A stretch of 64,000 bases of DNA from Candidatus Obscuribacterales bacterium (GTDB taxonomy: Bacteria > Cyanobacteriota > Vampirovibrionia > Obscuribacterales > Obscuribacteraceae): NCBI GenBank assembly GCA_020634035.1, contig JACKCM010000006.1:434001-498000 (forward strand). Direction: 5' to 3'. The notes beneath the pieces were generated by a model, which was given only the letters and a program-made list of their open reading frames with translations, ran no database searches and was not told the origin of the DNA. Made by a program: the position numbers and the translations under genes. Of this stretch, positions 16,692-24,720 are shown piece by piece. Positions within the stretch are counted from its first letter, which is position 1. Each line of letters starts with the position of its first letter.

Positions 16692-16907
16692 ATGGAAGAA
16701 ATTCTATCCACTGAAGACCTCGGACATATCGCCCGAAAGACGAGAAAAGCCGTCGGATTGACCCAGTCGGACCTGGCAGCAGCCTGTGGTGTGGGACGCA
16801 GATTCATCATAGAGATGGAGTCCGGAAAAGAGACCTGTGAAATAGCAAAGGTATTTCTGGTTCTAAAAATGCTGGGGATCAGCCTGCTGGCGGAGCAGCC
16901 GAAGTAG
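16692..16907 (+). CDS. hipB: HipB-like antitoxin, XRE-family repressor
   Basis: 71 residues with one helix-turn-helix (about 9-62): LGHIARKTRKAVGLTQSDLA-x-x-CGVGRRFI-x-E-x-ESGKE, typical of HipB and other XRE antitoxins. It is expected to bind the HipA-like kinase and repress the operon. The ATG at 16692 follows operator site 3. The gap to hipA is 7 nt. Confidence 0.85.
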   Translation: MEEILSTEDLGHIARKTRKAVGLTQSDLAAACGVGRRFIIEMESGKETCEIAKVFLVLKMLGISLLAEQPK

Positions 16908-16914
16908 GTAAGAA

Positions 16915-18144
16915 ATGGCGCAGTTTCTCGAAGTCTATTTGAACGACGAACTGGTAGGACACCTTCGCCAGGATCTAGATGCGGGCATGACCTTCAAATA
17001 TATTCCTGAAGCGAAGAATCAACTGTCCCTCAATCTGCCCATCAGATCAGAACCCTATGCAGAGAAAGAATGCAAAAACTTTTTCGATGCGTTATTGCCG
17101 GAATCGGAAAGAGCAAGAAGAGCAATAGCAAATCACTATGGCGCGACCAATTCTAACAGCCCTTTCAGTCTTCTAAAAGCTGTCGGTCGTGATTGCGCGG
17201 GCGCAATATCATTTTATGAAGAAGGACAAAAACCCACCACCACCATTGGCGGTGATCTCAAAGTTCTTTCCGACAGAGCACTCGCCAAATTAATCGAAGA
17301 GCTGCCCTCAAGACCGCTGTTCACAGGTACAACAGGAGTAAGAATATCCCTCGCTGGGGTCCAAGATAAAGCCGCGGTCATACTGACCAATGATGGAAAG
17401 ATTGCACTGCCTATAGAGAGTCCTTCCACACATATTCTTAAACCGGCGCTTCTAGATCTGCAAGAAAGTGCAGTGAATGAATTTCTCACAATGACACTGG
17501 CGAAAGATCTCAATCTAGACTGCGCAGAAGTAGAATTGCGCCGCGCTGGAGATAGGGAATATCTGCTCGTCAAAAGATTCGACCGTCAACTTCAATCGGA
17601 CGGGAGCCAGACAAGAATTCACCAGGAAGACTTTTGCCAGGTGTTGAATATTCCATCCTTAAACAAGTACGAAATCGATGGCGGACCATCAATAAAGATG
17701 TGCTTTGAGCTGATGGATTACACAAGAGTTCCGGCGAAAAGCAAACTCACTTTGCTAGACCAGATACTGTTCAACTATATTGTCGGCAATACCGATGCCC
17801 ATGGCAAGAATTATTCGCTGCTATATAAATCAAAGGGCAAGCCTATCTTAGCACCGCTCTACGACTGCCTGAGCTTGAGTATGATGGAGTCGCTATCAAA
17901 AGAGATGGCTATGCGCATAGGAAAGCAAAGTGGTATCAATAACGTATCAGAGAAAAACTGGCAGGACTTCTCTCAAACCTGTTCCATATCATTCAACAAA
18001 ATCAGGACTCGTATAGATGAGCTGACAGAGACAACCGAGGCGCTTCTATCTATGCCTCCGAAGACCAAGAGCGCATATGAAACACTATGGCGAAATGCGA
18101 TGCTGGAGCGGTGCCGGCTGGCTCGCAAATCCATCGGACTGTAG
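16915..18144 (+). CDS. hipA: HipA-family Ser/Thr kinase toxin
   Basis: 409 residues, within the usual HipA range. The N-terminal beta domain opens with FLEVYLNDELVGHL. A Gly-rich segment is followed by TGVRISLAGVQDKAAV, matching the conserved HipA SxAGxQxK motif. The catalytic loop GNTDAHGKNYSLLY contains D294, and the metal site is the Asp in APLYDCLS. E. coli HipA phosphorylates glutamyl-tRNA synthetase; the target here is unknown. Family motifs are intact, so an active kinase is expected. Co-transcription with hipB is near certain from the 7-nt gap. Confidence 0.92.
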   Translation: MAQFLEVYLNDELVGHLRQDLDAGMTFKYIPEAKNQLSLNLPIRSEPYAEKECKNFFDALLPESERARRAIANHYGATNSNSPFSLLKAVGRDCAGAISFYEEGQKPTTTIGGDLKVLSDRALAKLIEELPSRPLFTGTTGVRISLAGVQDKAAVILTNDGKIALPIESPSTHILKPALLDLQESAVNEFLTMTLAKDLNLDCAEVELRRAGDREYLLVKRFDRQLQSDGSQTRIHQEDFCQVLNIPSLNKYEIDGGPSIKMCFELMDYTRVPAKSKLTLLDQILFNYIVGNTDAHGKNYSLLYKSKGKPILAPLYDCLSLSMMESLSKEMAMRIGKQSGINNVSEKNWQDFSQTCSISFNKIRTRIDELTETTEALLSMPPKTKSAYETLWRNAMLERCRLARKSIGL

Positions 18145-18162
18145 CTCAACAGAGTTTCTTCT

Positions 18163-18248
18163 ATTTGGTTGGTTGACCAACCAAATTATAAAGTCGCCGA
18201 AATAAACGATAGTCATCGACCACCAAACACTTAATCAACTGTTGATTA
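18163..18248. other. Two perfect inverted repeats after hipA
   Basis: First, ATTTGGTTGGT/ACCAACCAAAT around a TG centre (18163-18186). Second, TAATCAAC-T-GTTGATTA (18232-18248). Neither is followed by a T tract. The first could still act as a terminator or attenuator for hipBA, and the second could be an operator for the small membrane gene at 18288. Confidence 0.5.
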
Positions 18249-18287
18249 GGGGCGGGCCGTTTTGGAGCTGCCCTATAGCATACAAAC

Positions 18288-18539
18288 ATGCTTCCATCAT
18301 TTTTAAGGATAGGCGCTCTTTTGCTTTCCTTGCCTCTGATCTATCTCATAAGCCAGGCAGCCTTCTGGACAATATCTGTGTTCTTGTCTCCAGTAGGCTA
18401 CATTGCCTTGCGGGTTCTCTGCAACCTGCAAGCAAAGCTGTATTTCCGCTATTTGCGATATCTCAAAGTCGCTGATATCGCGTTCCTTGTAGGGGTTATT
18501 GCGCTTCTCATGGGAGCCTTGGAAGGATACGTCCACTAA
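18288..18539 (+). CDS. Small hydrophobic membrane protein
   Basis: 83 residues, two strongly hydrophobic stretches (about 8-45 and 63-79) linked by a basic segment (LQAKLYFRYLRYLKVAD). No known family and no clear Shine-Dalgarno. The gene lies alone between the hipBA and zeta modules, so a small toxin is conceivable but not shown. Confidence 0.4.
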   Translation: MLPSFLRIGALLLSLPLIYLISQAAFWTISVFLSPVGYIALRVLCNLQAKLYFRYLRYLKVADIAFLVGVIALLMGALEGYVH

Positions 18540-18674
18540 TTGAGAGAAAAAAAGACTGGCTGCCATTTTATTTCGCTTTACCTAACAATTGAAGAATTCA
18601 TCATTATATAGGGATAAAAGTACCTCAGCTCAATGAATAGAAGTCCTACTCTTCCATAAACTCCCTGTCAAACG

Positions 18675-18729
18675 AAGGAGGTTAGACAATATGCCATATT
18701 TGGCATATCCTGGTTATGGAAGAAGCTGA
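18675..18729 (+). promoter_or_regulatory. Strong Shine-Dalgarno, 12-codon ORF and palindrome upstream of the XRE/zeta module
   Basis: GAAGGAGGT, a near-perfect ribosome-binding site, lies about 8 nt before an ATG at 18691 that opens a 12-codon frame (MPYLAYPGYGRS, stop TGA). The frame starts inside a perfect palindrome, ATATGCCA-TATT-TGGCATAT (18689-18708). The palindrome is a good candidate operator for the downstream XRE protein. The short frame may be a leader peptide or chance. Confidence 0.4.
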
Positions 18730-18831
18730 TCAAAACATTGGAAAAGGCAGCTTGGGAATCAAGCTAGTATCGTCTCTAGTGCCACAGAAGACAAAGTGAC
18801 GGAAGTCAGATTAGTCAGGAGCCAATATGCG

Positions 18832-19203
18832 ATGAGTGATTTTAATACGGTCCAAGGGAACAGCATTTGGTCAGACCTCGGCTTCAGCGATGCCGAATCA
18901 GAAGAACTAGACCTGAGATCGGAATTGCTACGGCAGGTTCAGTTAATTATGTCCGAATCCGGCTTAAACCAAAATGAGCTGGCATCTATACTTGGCGTCG
19001 ATCAACCAAAGATATCCAAACTCAAGAATGGAAAGCTCTCAGAATTCTCCTCAGAAAGACTGATGCTGTTCCTCAACAAACTCGGTTACTGCATACAAAT
19101 TAGAGTTGTGCCACTTGGAAGCAAATCAAAAAGCAACAGAAAGCAGATTGATACGCGGCAAAAGGTTTCTCATTTAGGTCAGAATAGCTTCCTGGAACCA
19201 TGA
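18832..19203 (+). CDS. XRE/HigA-like antitoxin or repressor
   Basis: The start at ATG 18832 (MSDFNTVQ) is set by AGGAG at 18817-18821, not the GTG at 18796. About 123 residues. An N-terminal SIWSDLGFSDAESEELDLRS and helix-turn-helix LNQNELASILGVDQPKISKL followed by LMLFLNKLGYCIQIRV are typical of the HigA-like antitoxin family normally paired with RelE/Gp49-type toxins. No such toxin is upstream. Instead the stop overlaps the ATG of a zeta-type kinase gene by 4 nt. Confidence 0.8.
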   Translation: MSDFNTVQGNSIWSDLGFSDAESEELDLRSELLRQVQLIMSESGLNQNELASILGVDQPKISKLKNGKLSEFSSERLMLFLNKLGYCIQIRVVPLGSKSKSNRKQIDTRQKVSHLGQNSFLEP

Positions 19204-19721
19204 AACAAAAGAGAGTCATAATTATTGCAGGTCCTAATGGCGCTGGTAAAACCACATTTGCCCGCGAGTTTCTGCCGAACGAAGCGGCATGTATGTTTTT
19301 TATAAATGCCGACCTGATTGCCGCTGGGCTATCACCATTCAATCCATTTCTGGCAGAGATTGCCGCCGGCAGGTTAATGCTTGAATTGATTTCAGAACAC
19401 GCACAACGCGGTTCAAGCTTTGCCTTTGAAACAACGCTTTCTGGACGAAGCTATGTTAGACGGATCAGACAATGGCGTAGCGAGGGATATCTCGTGATCT
19501 TGTTTTTTCTCAGCCTGGAAAGTGCAGAGGAAGCAATTGCTCGCGTTGCAGAACGTGTGATCCAAGGCGGACACTACGTGCCAGATGAGGTAATTCGAAG
19601 GCGATTCAGGGCAGGTTTGCGAAATTTTGAAAACCTATACCGGCATGAGGTCAGTTACTGGAGGCGGTATAATAACAGTGGTGACGCGCCAGTTTTTGTC
19701 GACGAAGGATATAATCAATGA
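19200..19721 (+). CDS. Zeta-toxin-like P-loop kinase
   Basis: 173 residues. The Walker A motif GPNGAGKTT (about 11-19) follows a beta strand (RVIIIAG), with the family motif FINADLIAAGLSPF and FAFETTLSGRSYVRRI typical of the COG4185/zeta-toxin group. Zeta toxins phosphorylate UDP-N-acetylglucosamine in characterised systems; the substrate here is not shown. The start overlaps the XRE gene and the stop overlaps the small downstream gene, each by 4 nt, so three proteins are made as a tight unit. Confidence 0.85.
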   Translation: MKQKRVIIIAGPNGAGKTTFAREFLPNEAACMFFINADLIAAGLSPFNPFLAEIAAGRLMLELISEHAQRGSSFAFETTLSGRSYVRRIRQWRSEGYLVILFFLSLESAEEAIARVAERVIQGGHYVPDEVIRRRFRAGLRNFENLYRHEVSYWRRYNNSGDAPVFVDEGYNQ

Positions 19722-19900
19722 GTCCTGACGAAAAAAATGAACTTAAGAAGCTCCAAGACGGGGCCACTGCGGCACTTGAACGTGCCAGCAAACGTGCAAG
19801 AGAATTGGCGAGACAAACAGGCACCAAAGTGGTTGTTATTCGGGATGGCAAACTGGTGAAAGAGGTGCCATCCAATGAACAAGAATCTGAGAGCGCCTGA
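19718..19900 (+). CDS. Small partner protein of the zeta-like kinase, putative antitoxin
   Basis: 60 residues, charged and helical (KNELKKLQDGATAALERASK), ending in a short beta-like VVVIRDGKLVKEVPS. Small proteins with a V-V-x-R-D-G-K ending are often encoded beside COG4185-type kinases and are thought to be their antitoxins. It is coupled to the kinase by a 4-nt overlap, and tRNA-Pro lies 10 nt beyond on the opposite strand. Confidence 0.6.
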   Translation: MSPDEKNELKKLQDGATAALERASKRARELARQTGTKVVVIRDGKLVKEVPSNEQESESA

Positions 19901-19909
19901 AAAATAATT

Positions 19910-19983
19910 TCGGGACGACAGGATTCGAACCTGCGACCTACTGCTCCCAAAGCAGCCGCGCTACCAAGCTGCGCTACGTCCCG
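19910..19983 (-). tRNA. tRNA-Pro (anticodon UGG)
   Basis: Cloverleaf on the minus strand: acceptor arms CGGGACG (19977-19983) and CGTCCCG (19911-19917) pair fully, with A as discriminator. The T loop is TTCGAAT, the anticodon stem is CTGCT/AGCAG with loop TTTGGGA giving TGG, and the D loop contains TTGGTAG. TATATT about 10 nt upstream (19994-19999 on the complement) may be its -10 box. No CCA is encoded. Confidence 0.93.
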
Positions 19984-20012
19984 GTGAAGCATCAATATAG
20001 CATGAGCAGAGC

Positions 20013-21845
20013 CTAGGGAACAAATGCCGGCTCTTCCACCGCAACATCTACTGCATCTTTCTCAACATACCCGATCTTGCCACTGGCAGTGCGGACTTTG
20101 TAACGGTTGTTCTTGAGACCGCCCACCACTACAACCTTTTCGCCAGGCTTCGTAGAAGAGACCACTTTGCGATTAGAATCCTGCACCGGTTTGGTCTTAC
20201 GAACCACGGCAGTGGTATAGCCGTCGGACTTTTTATAATCGACCAGGCCGCTCCAGACATAGCCCTGCTTACCGTTGACAACGACTTTATACCAGCCGTT
20301 TTCTTTGCCGATTACCTTTACAGGCGTACCCTTGCCGACATTGAAAAGCTTCTTGTTGCCGGTACCAGGACCAGAGCGCAGGGTCACTCCCCGGGAGGTG
20401 ATCACGCTCTTACCGGCAGCTGATGCAGGAGCTGTTTCTGTTTTGCGCTCCGGCACTTGAGCAGGCTTCTGAGCCACTTTAACAGGCGCTTTCTCTTTGG
20501 CCTGAGCCGGCTTTTCCGCTTTCTTCGGAGGCTCTACCACCTTCCTGGGCGGCTCTGCCGTCTTCTCAGGAACGACAACTTTCTGCGGCTCCGGCGCTTT
20601 AACGACAATCTTCTTATCGTCCACATTAGCGCTTTCAGAGGTGTTCTCCGCCATCTGTCCGCTGGCAGACTCCGGCGTGTTCTCTTCTATGTTTGCCGCC
20701 GTCCAGCGCTGACTGTCAGAGCCTGACAGCACCACTTCGAAGGTGCGCTTGCCGGATGTCAGAGCGTAAGTAATCTGTGAAGTCGAAGAAGGTGCATGGC
20801 GAGCTCGTCGACGGCTTCTTCTGCTGTTGCCGGAACTGCTTGTCTTGTTCTCTTCCATTTTGGCGATATTAAAGCCGGGTGGCTCAGAGACCGGGTTATC
20901 GGCGATGCTCTTGATAAAATCGCGCGCCGGCTGATTTAAATAGGCCTTGAAGTCTTCCGCTTCACCAGGAGCGGTCAAAGCAGACGCCACCGCATACAGT
21001 GCAGAGAACCTAGAGCTGCCTAGATTATGTTCTGCATCATATTTGCCATTGGTCCATTTAAGAACTGTTTTGAACTGCTTGTCTTCGAAAGGCAGATCAC
21101 CCTCGAATAACTCTTCGCCTTTGGCCGTAGAGAGCAGATGACGCTCCAGGACAATGTCTCGATTGTTCTTGTCGAAGGCGATTGAGCCCTCTCCTCTGAT
21201 CGGCGGAATCAACTTATTAGATTGATCAACCGAATTACCGTTAGGAAGAAGCGCCACCGCTTTGAGATTAGGCTTCTTCTTCATATCGGCATTCGTGTGA
21301 CCGATCAGCACAAGATAAGGGTCGGAACCAGTCTTGATCAAACGCCCTTCATCAAACACATCGAGCCCGAAGAGCTGAGTCACCTTCGGTCCGCCATCGG
21401 AATCTATTATCAAAAAATCAGCCGGCTGCAACACACAATCCACTTCCACCAGTTTGATACCGCGGGGCAGATCAAAGACCAGCACCTCAAAGATAGAGGT
21501 AGGAAGCTGCGCTTGAAGAGTTGTTAGCAGATCGCCAGAGCTCATGTTGCCGTTCTTTTTGAGAAAAGCAAGAATCGCCTGATCCAGCTCATTCTTCAGC
21601 TTCTGCGCCTGCTCTGCCGATTCGGGACCAGAAGTGATGCTGGATGCTATTTTCTTGAGGTCCTGATTGGGCTGGGTAAGCTTGGGCAGGATGGAAAAAG
21701 CTATGAATCCAAGAAAACAGACGCCGACTACAGCGGCAATCGCTTTGACGGGAAGAGTCGTACTCTTCTTGGCGAATTTAGAACCGCAAAACTGACATTT
21801 TCGAGCTGCTACAGAATTCCTCTGTTCACACTCCGGACAACGCAT
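20013..21845 (-). CDS. Zinc-ribbon, membrane-anchored SH3-domain protein
   Basis: 610 residues. The N-terminal zinc ribbon (MRCPECEQ...CQFCGSKF, two CxxC pairs 11 apart) sits before a single membrane helix (about 33-53), so the ribbon is cytoplasmic. A soluble region (about 70-330) of unknown fold follows, with a basic NSRRSRRRARHAP patch, then a long K/P/A/E-rich spacer (about 400-460). Two C-terminal SH3b domains follow (about 470-530 and 545-605: VTLRSGPGTGNKKLFNVGKG, WYKVVVNGKQGYVWSGLV). SH3b domains commonly bind peptidoglycan, so a wall-bound tether linking wall to cytoplasm is plausible. Confidence 0.75.
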   Translation of the reverse strand: MRCPECEQRNSVAARKCQFCGSKFAKKSTTLPVKAIAAVVGVCFLGFIAFSILPKLTQPNQDLKKIASSITSGPESAEQAQKLKNELDQAILAFLKKNGNMSSGDLLTTLQAQLPTSIFEVLVFDLPRGIKLVEVDCVLQPADFLIIDSDGGPKVTQLFGLDVFDEGRLIKTGSDPYLVLIGHTNADMKKKPNLKAVALLPNGNSVDQSNKLIPPIRGEGSIAFDKNNRDIVLERHLLSTAKGEELFEGDLPFEDKQFKTVLKWTNGKYDAEHNLGSSRFSALYAVASALTAPGEAEDFKAYLNQPARDFIKSIADNPVSEPPGFNIAKMEENKTSSSGNSRRSRRRARHAPSSTSQITYALTSGKRTFEVVLSGSDSQRWTAANIEENTPESASGQMAENTSESANVDDKKIVVKAPEPQKVVVPEKTAEPPRKVVEPPKKAEKPAQAKEKAPVKVAQKPAQVPERKTETAPASAAGKSVITSRGVTLRSGPGTGNKKLFNVGKGTPVKVIGKENGWYKVVVNGKQGYVWSGLVDYKKSDGYTTAVVRKTKPVQDSNRKVVSSTKPGEKVVVVGGLKNNRYKVRTASGKIGYVEKDAVDVAVEEPAFVP

Positions 21846-22164
21846 AAGAACCTCTACGATCTCTTGACAGCGACCCGGAAGCCTGAGCCTTCAGCACCAG
21901 TTTAAGATATACAAGTGGTTACCGAATGGGCTAATAAGCCGCTCTGGTATGTGCAATACAACACATATCAACGAACCCAGGGATTCTACAACATGCTTGA
22001 CATTTTCAAAAGGTCCATAAGTATAGAATTTGGATAGGAAGAAGGTCTAATCCGCCGAAATAGCCATAGTATATATAATTGACCGCCATAAACGTTTGTT
22101 CACGAATCGTCTAAATGCGGCTAATATTGACTAGAAGCTTCTAATAAATGGAGATTTACCAGAA
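21846..22164. other. Divergent intergenic region, no gene
   Basis: About 320 nt between the minus-strand SH3 gene and the plus-strand aldolase gene. No reading frame of note. A perfect TATAAT lies at 22074-22079, about 86 nt before the aldolase start, without an obvious -35 box. The region probably holds promoters for both genes. Confidence 0.45.
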
Positions 22165-22884
22165 TTGGGCAAGGCAATCGACGAGGCAAAAGCAAGGCAA
22201 GATCTGCTCGAAATAGGCAGACTCGCCTACCAGAGAGGCTATATTTGCGGCAAAGAAGGCAATTTCAGCATTCGTCTCGATGAAAAGCGCATCCTGACAA
22301 CACCGGCCGACACATGCAAAGCCAGGTTGAATCCTGACGATCTGGTGATCACCGATTTAGAAGGACAAGCATGCGCAGAAGATGCAGCTGACGGCAAACG
22401 TCCATCCACTGAGCTGAAGATGCATCTCACTGTCTATGAAGAAAGACCCGACGCCCGGGCGGTGGTGCATGCCCATCCCACCACAGCGGTCGGCTTCACC
22501 GTCGCCGGTCTCAGCCTGGAGCAATGTGTGTTACCCGAGGTCGTCTGTACCCTCGGCAATATTCCCACCGCACCATATGCGACACCAAGCACCGATGAAA
22601 TTCCAGAATCAATCAGAAAGCTCGTTCGCGATCACGAAGCGGTCCTGCTCGATCATCACGGTGCCATCACCATGGGCAGCGATATATGGGACGCGTATTA
22701 CAAATTGGAAACACTAGAGCATTTCGCCCAGACCCTTCTAATCGCCAATATGCTGGGCGGGGTCAAGCCTCTCAAGTCTTCCCAGGTCGAGAAGCTGCTT
22801 GCCATCTGCGCTTCGTCCTATGGACTAAAACGTCCGGCTAATGAAAAAATGCTCCTCAGCCCAACCTGCAGCGATCCGGGCTAA
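22165..22884 (+). CDS. Class II aldolase/adducin-family protein
   Basis: Zn-dependent aldolase family (FucA/AraD/MtnB-like), 239 residues with a TTG start; no in-frame ATG is available. Motifs are RGYICGKEGNFSIRL (phosphate-binding GxxS loop), the metal-site HAHPTTAVGFT with the HxH pair, and a later LLDHHGAIT histidine. The catalytic acid lies in PSTELKMHLTVY. The family cleaves or isomerises sugar phosphates (fuculose-1-P, ribulose-5-P, methylthioribulose-1-P). The exact substrate cannot be told. A histidine phosphatase gene follows 15 nt downstream, which suggests a sugar-phosphate or methionine-salvage-type step. Confidence 0.88.
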   Translation: MGKAIDEAKARQDLLEIGRLAYQRGYICGKEGNFSIRLDEKRILTTPADTCKARLNPDDLVITDLEGQACAEDAADGKRPSTELKMHLTVYEERPDARAVVHAHPTTAVGFTVAGLSLEQCVLPEVVCTLGNIPTAPYATPSTDEIPESIRKLVRDHEAVLLDHHGAITMGSDIWDAYYKLETLEHFAQTLLIANMLGGVKPLKSSQVEKLLAICASSYGLKRPANEKMLLSPTCSDPG

Positions 22885-22899
22885 TAGGGAGTTTCGAGC

Positions 22900-23526
22900 G
22901 TGAGTGAAGAGCTACATCCTCCAGAGACAATTACCACTATCTATCTGATTCGCCACGGTCATACCGAACCGACCGAAAACGGCAAACTCTACAACGACCC
23001 CGATGTAGAGCTGACCGAAGGCGGCAGAGAACAAGCCAGAGCCCTGGGAGAATGGCTGGCTAATCACAAGCCGGACCTGTTGCTCTCCAGCACGGCTAGG
23101 CGGGTTCGCTCTACGGCTGATTTGATTGCAGAAAGGCTCGGGCTCGAGAACCACCCTCAAGAAGGTCTCGACGAATGGTCGGTGGGTGAATGGGAAGGTC
23201 GGACCTATCTGGAGGTCAAAAAAGAGGACCCGGAAGATTACAAAAAATGGTCTTCTGACCCCATTAAAAACGCACCACCCGGAGGTGAGTCCATAGAGGA
23301 TCTCTACGAAAGGGTGAAATCGCGAATAGATTCTTTGATTGAAGAACACAAAGGCAAAACCATCGCCCTGGTCACCCATGCTGGAGTAACCCGAGCGGTG
23401 CTGGTAAAAGAGCTGGAGATGCCTGTACGCAACTTCTGGCGCCTAAACGTATCTACCGGCTCGGTGACGAAACTGGACGTGAGCGACAATTTCACCACCG
23501 TGCACTTCACCAATTTCAAGCCATAA
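22900..23526 (+). CDS. Histidine phosphatase (phosphoglycerate mutase-like)
   Basis: 208 residues, GTG start. The phosphohistidine motif IRHGHTEP (about 18-25) and RRVRSTADLIAERLG, DEWSVGEWEGRTY and VTHAGVTRAVL form the usual R-H-G-x, E and H catalytic set. Broad substrate family (phosphoglycerate mutase, CobC, sugar phosphatases); no specific role can be read. Probably co-transcribed with the class II aldolase. Confidence 0.9.
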   Translation: MSEELHPPETITTIYLIRHGHTEPTENGKLYNDPDVELTEGGREQARALGEWLANHKPDLLLSSTARRVRSTADLIAERLGLENHPQEGLDEWSVGEWEGRTYLEVKKEDPEDYKKWSSDPIKNAPPGGESIEDLYERVKSRIDSLIEEHKGKTIALVTHAGVTRAVLVKELEMPVRNFWRLNVSTGSVTKLDVSDNFTTVHFTNFKP

Positions 23527-23531
23527 CCTAC

Positions 23532-23996
23532 TCAGAAATCGAACTTGCCCGGATCTATCCCCAGGGAGAAAGCCATATCGAGATCTGCTTTAGGCAGACT
23601 GTCGCTGTCGATATTTTCGTAGGCTTTGCTGCGCAGATAATAAGAAAGACCGCAACGCCCTTTGTAAGCCAGGGCAACCGTGGCGAAATTTACCGCTTTC
23701 TTATAGCGACCCAGGTCAAAGCTCTCTTTGGCCTGGCATAAATTAGCCGCCCAGCGGTAATCTCGATAAGAGAGATAGACCAGAATCCACAAAAGTAGAT
23801 AGACAAGCCCGACAATCCAGAGATAGGGAACGACGAACTTCATCAAAAGAGGCACAAAGGGCAAACCGGTCAGGGCGAGGGCGCCCCAGACCACAAGCAG
23901 CAAAAGCCCGATAAGCACGGCTGCGGTTAAAACGGTCCGGATCAATTTGAAAGCTACGCTTCCTGCTGCTGGATACAAAGCAATCGCCTCTTGCAA
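23532..23996 (-). CDS. Membrane protein with short TPR-like tail
   Basis: 154 residues: two membrane helices (about 18-40 and 50-70), then a cytoplasmic TPR-like segment (ESFDLGRYKKAVNFATVALA, GLSYYLRSKAYENI). No known family beyond TPR-like. It converges on the phosphatase gene (stops 6 nt apart). Confidence 0.6.
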   Translation of the reverse strand: MQEAIALYPAAGSVAFKLIRTVLTAAVLIGLLLLVVWGALALTGLPFVPLLMKFVVPYLWIVGLVYLLLWILVYLSYRDYRWAANLCQAKESFDLGRYKKAVNFATVALAYKGRCGLSYYLRSKAYENIDSDSLPKADLDMAFSLGIDPGKFDF

Positions 23997-24075
23997 ACAT
24001 CGACTTTCTCTATTCTAAATAGAAATTGCCAGGTTTGCCCGGTATTAGTCGTCGATTTAAGCTTTCAGTATTATC

Positions 24076-24543
24076 CTACTGACCGCCGCCGCCGGCATTG
24101 CCTGAACCCTGCTCAGAGCTGGATTTGACCAGATCCACCAGCTTCTGTTTCTGGGCCGGGGTCAAAATGGCGCGAATCTTGAGCATCAACTTTACTCTTT
24201 CAAGGGCGCTCTGGGAGGTGACATTGTTTATTTCGGTCTGCTTCGCCAGCACTTCTTCTTCGCTGGGGTCGGCTTGAAGTTGCAGGGAGCGCATATCTTT
24301 GACCAGATTGATCAAAAGCTTGAGCCTCACCCGCTGGGCGCTTTCAAAATCTTTGACCTGTTTGCGAATCTCACCTTCTTGCTCGCTATTGATGCCGACC
24401 TGTTTGTAGATATACATCGGGTCACTGGCAGCCGGATTTTGAGCAGAGCCGCCTCCGCCGGGCTGGGCAGATACAGTGCCTGCAAAAGCCAAAGAAGCAA
24501 CTGTCAGGCTGGCTGCAAAACTAAGAAAGGTGAGGAATTTCAT
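24076..24543 (-). CDS. Exported Spy/CpxP-like helical protein
   Basis: 155 residues with a clear signal peptide (about 1-26, FLSFAASLTVASLAFAG, cut near AGTVSAQ). The body has LTPAQKQKL and the long helices of LTXXQ-type periplasmic proteins, close in style to Spy/CpxP chaperones. A Gly-rich tail ends the protein. The periplasmic chaperone or envelope stress role is by analogy only. Confidence 0.6.
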   Translation of the reverse strand: MKFLTFLSFAASLTVASLAFAGTVSAQPGGGGSAQNPAASDPMYIYKQVGINSEQEGEIRKQVKDFESAQRVRLKLLINLVKDMRSLQLQADPSEEEVLAKQTEINNVTSQSALERVKLMLKIRAILTPAQKQKLVDLVKSSSEQGSGNAGGGGQ

Positions 24544-24720
24544 GAATCTAACTAGCTCCCAATTCGCGGCTAATTTACTATAGCCTGTTCAAAGCAATTG
24601 TGTCAGCTACTGACAAAATCCGAAAATAGCGATCTCTCAACAACCGACAGGAGCAGAAGCTTCGAACTAGTAAAATAGAGAGATGCCTGACAGCTCTTCT
24701 TAACGCCGGATATACACCAG

